Source: Silene latifolia
Taxonomy: Eukaryota; Streptophyta; Magnoliopsida; Caryophyllales; Caryophyllaceae
Length of the DNA stretch: 64,000 nt
Assembly (NCBI RefSeq): GCF_048544455.1
Contig: NC_133538.1
Coordinates: 150,638,922-150,702,921, forward strand
Reading direction: 5' to 3'
In this document: positions 60,588 through 64,000 of the stretch, piece after piece
Numbering within the stretch: the stretch's first letter is position 1
Layout of the letters: each line of letters begins with the position of its first letter
The notes under the pieces: model-generated
What the model saw: the letters and a program-made list of their open reading frames with translations, nothing else
What the model was told of the DNA's origin: nothing
Databases searched by the model: none
Translations under genes and position numbers: made by a program

Positions 60588-61580
60588 TGTTGGGGCTGGT
60601 GTCCTTTACAGTTAGTGCAAGGACATTTAAATCTCTAAAAGGATCAAAGGGTATACTTTTGTATCATAATCAGTTGGTCCACGTTTATCAATAACGGTTG
60701 GCTTGCTAGATAAGTTTGACGTTATTGTCATACAGATGGCGGTGATCAACTGGTCCCTAAAAGTCACACCTATAGGATACGTTTGAGAGATGTGACGGTA
60801 TGAAAATACAGTCATGTAGATGCCAAATTTTGACTAACCAGTTAGTCTGAGTTATTTGACTAATAATTAGTCAAAATGTGATGTTGAGATATTTTATTTA
60901 ATACGGATTAAATAATAATGGCTAAGGCTTAATTAATGATTAATTCGTAAATTGAATATAAGCGTTTTATATTTAATTAAATGTATATTGAATATAATTA
61001 TACAATATTGTCTTTGTCGGACATGTATTAATGATTCAACTAATCCGTGGTATTAGTTGATGCTTTAATATCCGATAACCGATGACGATTTATAATAAAC
61101 CGCGTCATATACATTTAGAATTTAACGAATGGACCACGAGTTAAAATGAAGAGGAAATGGAAAAGCCCATCTCCTCTCCTTGGACTCGGTTTTGGCCGAA
61201 TGGTATAGACAAAAGAGAGCTCTCTCTCTTTTGTAACCGAAGGCTAATTCATTTGTTAGAAAATTAGGGTTTTTGGAGATCATTTTTCTCTGAAAACCTA
61301 GATCTCTCATCTAAGCAAAAACTCACAAAACAATCCTCTCAATATTGCAAGGCAATTAGAGGATTCATTCTAGCACGAGGGCATTTCTCGGACAATCTTG
61401 GGTGCAACAATTAGGAGGAGATCTACTTTGATCTCTCATTGCCGAATTGCACTAGGGGGAGGAGGTTATTGCTTAATCTTTATCGTTTCCTTGTTATTTT
61501 CGTTTTATGACTATAAATCGCGTATTAAATTTGCGTTATAATCCTATAAAGAAAGGGTTTTATACGGATATTACCCTACA
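60588..61580 (+). repeat. copia-2 downstream LTR, 993 bp
   Basis: Long identical runs with the upstream LTR, broken by a few clustered multi-base differences (around 60929, 61080-61095, 61128, 61230, 61455). It ends CCCTACA, then GTAAC. Confidence 0.92.
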
Positions 61581-61670
61581 GTAACCTGACCAGAAAACAC
61601 ACGACACACTACTCGACCGAGTTCCCCCTATTCGGCTGAGTAAACTAAACACGAAAACTGTGGTATTACA
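61581..61670 (+). mobile_element. end of the split gypsy LTR
   Basis: Resumes at GTAACCTGACC with ACTCGACCGAGT and TTCGGCTGAGTA motifs, and ends GGTATTACA at 61670. Confidence 0.65.
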
Positions 61671-62201
61671 CGACGTCCACCATGGCCTCCATTCAACCCA
61701 AGACACAACCCCCCAAAGCCTAGCCACGGTCAGTCACGGTTTGGGGGTTCAAAACCCATCTTAAGATGGTTGCACAACATACAACAATAAACTCATAAAA
61801 GTCTCGGTCAAACCCGATTATGGGTGATCAACGGTGGTCAAACAGACGGTCAAGGGCGGTCAGAGACGGGTCAAGGTTGAGGAGGGTCACCGGTATTAAT
61901 TAAATAATATATAAAGTAGTTTAAGACGGTATTACCTTACGATCTCGAGGCGGAGGGACAAAATCTCCATTTTCTTCTAATCTCTCTCTCTCTTTTCTCT
62001 CTTTAGAAGTGTGGGTGAGGATTGTGTTGTGATTGTGTTAGGATAAGGGTAGGGTAGATTATATAAGGTATTATACGTATATATGTACGTGTATCGTACT
62101 ACGTATTATTATTATCATTATTATTGTTATTGTTATTGTTATAAGGGTAGGGTAGATTATATAAGGTATTATACGTATATATGTACGTGTATCGTACTAC
62201 A

Positions 62202-62241
<40 letters not shown>

Positions 62242-62257
62242 TTTTTTTTTTTTTTTT
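61671..62257. repeat. LTR debris, 98-bp tandem duplication and (TTA)n
   Basis: 61671-62040 has no gene and may continue the LTR that starts at 42016. 62043-62140 and 62141-62240 are two near-identical copies of a roughly 98-bp unit, each ending in ATT/GTT microsatellite. The second copy runs into (ATT)n and a 17-base T-run (62241-62257). Confidence 0.75.
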
Positions 62258-63060
62258 AATAATAAGATGCGCGCAGCTTTCATTAAAATAAAAGTAAAAG
62301 GTTTACATGAAATTGGTGGGGAGCCGAGAGACAATCTGGGCTCCCACACCCTTAGCAATAGCGAAGCTAAGTCTAGTAAAAATGTAAGCGGCTACCCGAG
62401 CCCCCGCATCCTGAGATACGGAGAATTTTTGGATCCGCTTGAGCAAGGCAACAAAGACATCCGAACCAGCTCCCAAGAGAAGAGAAAGAGAAAGGTAGGA
62501 AACCATAACCCGCTACCGCGCACAAATCCCCATACTTAGCACACTTTCGCCGAGCAAAGATCAAGAACAACCCGGCCCAAGCACAAAATCGCCAACCCGG
62601 TGACCGAGTCAAAGGTGAAGAACCGTCGGTCGACGCACACATCACGCCCCCTGTCCCAAGAATAAAGCAATAAATCCGCAGGACGAAGCGAGCCACCATG
62701 CCCATCAACCAAACCGATATCAACCTCCTTCCCCGCAGAAATACCAGATCTATAGCACGAAAAGAGTGTCCCGGACAAGGTTATGCCGATGTTTAACGCC
62801 CACAGACCAAAGACAAGAAACAGCGTGGTCCCCAAAAACATCCTCAAAGCAAAAACCCGAGAGCAAGCGGGACGGGGCCCAGATACCGTGAATAACGGAA
62901 CACCCTGCACGATACCCCAAAGACACTACGGTAAGTCCTCCCGTTCATAGTCTGCCCTAACCCTGAGATAGGAACTGCACGTAACCAATCAGAGGAGTGA
63001 GAACCCTGCTGAGACTGCCATAAAGCAAGCTGGCGCGATGTCAAAGAGAAAACAGACTAA
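62258..63060 (-). pseudogene. non-LTR retrotransposon 3' end, copy A
   Basis: Minus-strand coding remains in several frames, 5'-truncated near 63060. In order: SSDWLRAVPISGLGQTMNG, a Cys/His motif (CSRVF part damaged), GKEVDIGLVDGHGGSLRPAD, LLLYSWDRGRDVCVD, then KCAKYGDLCAVAGYGFLP and an end at RLPTNFM with a stop near 62303. The order Cys/His motif, RPAD, VD, K-x3-Y resembles the C-terminal zinc motif and restriction-like endonuclease of R2/R4-type LINEs. The 3' end passes into poly-A and (AAT)n. Confidence 0.7.
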
Positions 63061-63239
<179 letters not shown>

Positions 63240-64000
63240 TTAGAAGGATGCGCGCAACTTTCATTAAAAGAAAAATAAAAGTTTACATGAAATTGGTTGG
63301 GAGCCGAGAGACAATCTGGGCTCCCACACCCTAAGCAATAGCAAAGCTAAGTCTAGTAAAAATGTAAGCGGCCACCCGAGCCCCCGCATTCTGAGATACC
63401 GAGAATTTTCGGATCCGCTTGAGCAAGGCAACAACATCCGAACCCAGCTCCCCAAGTGAAGAGAAAGAGAAAGGAAGGAAACCATAACCCGCTACCGCGC
63501 ACAAATCCCCATACTTAGCACACTTTTCTTTGAGCAAAGATCAGCGACAACCCGGCCAGGCACAAAATCCGTCATCCCAGTCTGAGTCAAAGGAGAAGAA
63601 CGTGTCAAGTCGACGCACACACCACGCCCCCTGTCCCAAGAATAAAGCAATAAATCCGCAGGACGAAGAGAGTCACCATGCCCATCAACCAAACCGATAT
63701 CAACCTCCTTTCCCGCAGTAATACCAAAACTATAGCAGATGTCGAAAAGAGTGTTCCGGACAAGGTTATACCGATGTTTAACGCCCACAGTACCAGTACA
63801 AGAAACAGCGTGGTACCCAAAAACATCCTCAGCAAAAACCCGAGAGCAAGCAGGACAGGGCCTAGATACCGTGAATAACGGAACACCCAGACGATACCCA
63901 AGCACACTACGGTAAGTCCTCCCGTTCATAGTCTGACCCAAACCCGAGATAGGAACCGCACGTAACCAATCAGAGGAGTGAGAACCCTGCTGAGACTGCC
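63240..64000 (-). pseudogene. non-LTR retrotransposon 3' end, copy B (runs off window)
   Basis: The frame 63941-63492 reads GQTMNGRTYRSVLGYRLG, then C29-x2-C32-x11-H44-x3-C48, then RPAD at 93-96, D103 and VDLT with D111. The next part, in a shifted frame (63537-63331), gives KCAKYGDLCAVAGYGFLPF and LLKRIRKFSVSQ. Close to copy A but with different breaks. I know this C-terminal block from annotated plant reverse-transcriptase-like proteins. The endonuclease reading is my inference from residue order. Confidence 0.72.

Larger units (their letters stand above)
53052..61580 (+). mobile_element. Ty1/copia element 2, 8.5 kb, rearranged 3' side
   Basis: The LTRs are 53052-54043 and 60588-61580 (TGTTGGGG...CCCTACA), the Met-tRNA primer site TGGTATCAGAGC is at 54046-54057, and the target duplication GTAAC is at 53047-53051 and 61581-61585. 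Coding order is gag, protease, integrase, RT, RNase H. The downstream LTR is not joined to the element interior: 60427-60587 repeats the 161 bases that precede the upstream LTR. Pol is broken by stops and shifts. Confidence 0.93.

Overview
The window is plant nuclear DNA. It holds one clear host gene in 64 kb, a 15-exon minus-strand TIC110 (chloroplast inner-envelope import protein) at 11917-18791. Almost everything else is transposable elements, many nested. A eudicot is clear from the gene and the repeat types. Caryophyllales, perhaps Caryophyllaceae, is only my impression from the retroelement style.

Layout. 1-4.5 kb: gag, leader and long LTR of a minus-strand Ty3/gypsy element (Tat-like) that runs off the left edge. 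4.5-7.3 kb: plus-strand LTR remains carrying a CACTA-type non-autonomous element (5922-6567), then a Met-tRNA primer site and a Cassandra-like LTR with 5S rRNA homology (6944-7258). 7.5-10.9 kb: a Stowaway MITE and a non-autonomous Helitron (8449-10938). 11.9-18.8 kb: TIC110, with MITEs in two introns and one GC-AG intron. 19004-24451: a Mutator-like element with identical 133-bp terminal inverted repeats and a 9-bp target duplication, about 0.2 kb upstream of the TIC110 start codon. 24924-29841: a Ty1/copia element with two identical LTRs plus an extra inverted half-LTR at one end. 29.8-33.7 kb: gypsy LTR remains with a Harbinger-type MITE. 33.7-39.3 kb: a degenerate L1-type LINE, itself hit by a hAT element, a second LINE tail and an AT-rich insert. 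39.3-43.5 kb: LTR-element debris and a gypsy LTR. 43551-51819: an Athila-type element with both LTRs, gag and protease but no reverse transcriptase. 51.8-61.7 kb: a gypsy LTR split by that Athila element and by a second Ty1/copia element (53052-61580), whose downstream LTR is preceded by a 161-bp copy of the host flank. 62.2-64 kb: two 3' ends of an unusual non-LTR retrotransposon whose C-terminus has a Cys/His motif followed by PD-(D/E)XK-like residues, each abutting (TTA)n repeats.

The elements do not form a pathway. What links them is structure: insertion nesting gives a relative order of events, and five unrelated LTR families each carry clusters of short palindromes in LTR or leader DNA. 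In several clusters the arms change while pairing is kept. TIC110 reads open through all 15 exons (1,013 codons plus stop) while nearly every transposon ORF is broken, so the breaks are unlikely to be sequencing noise.
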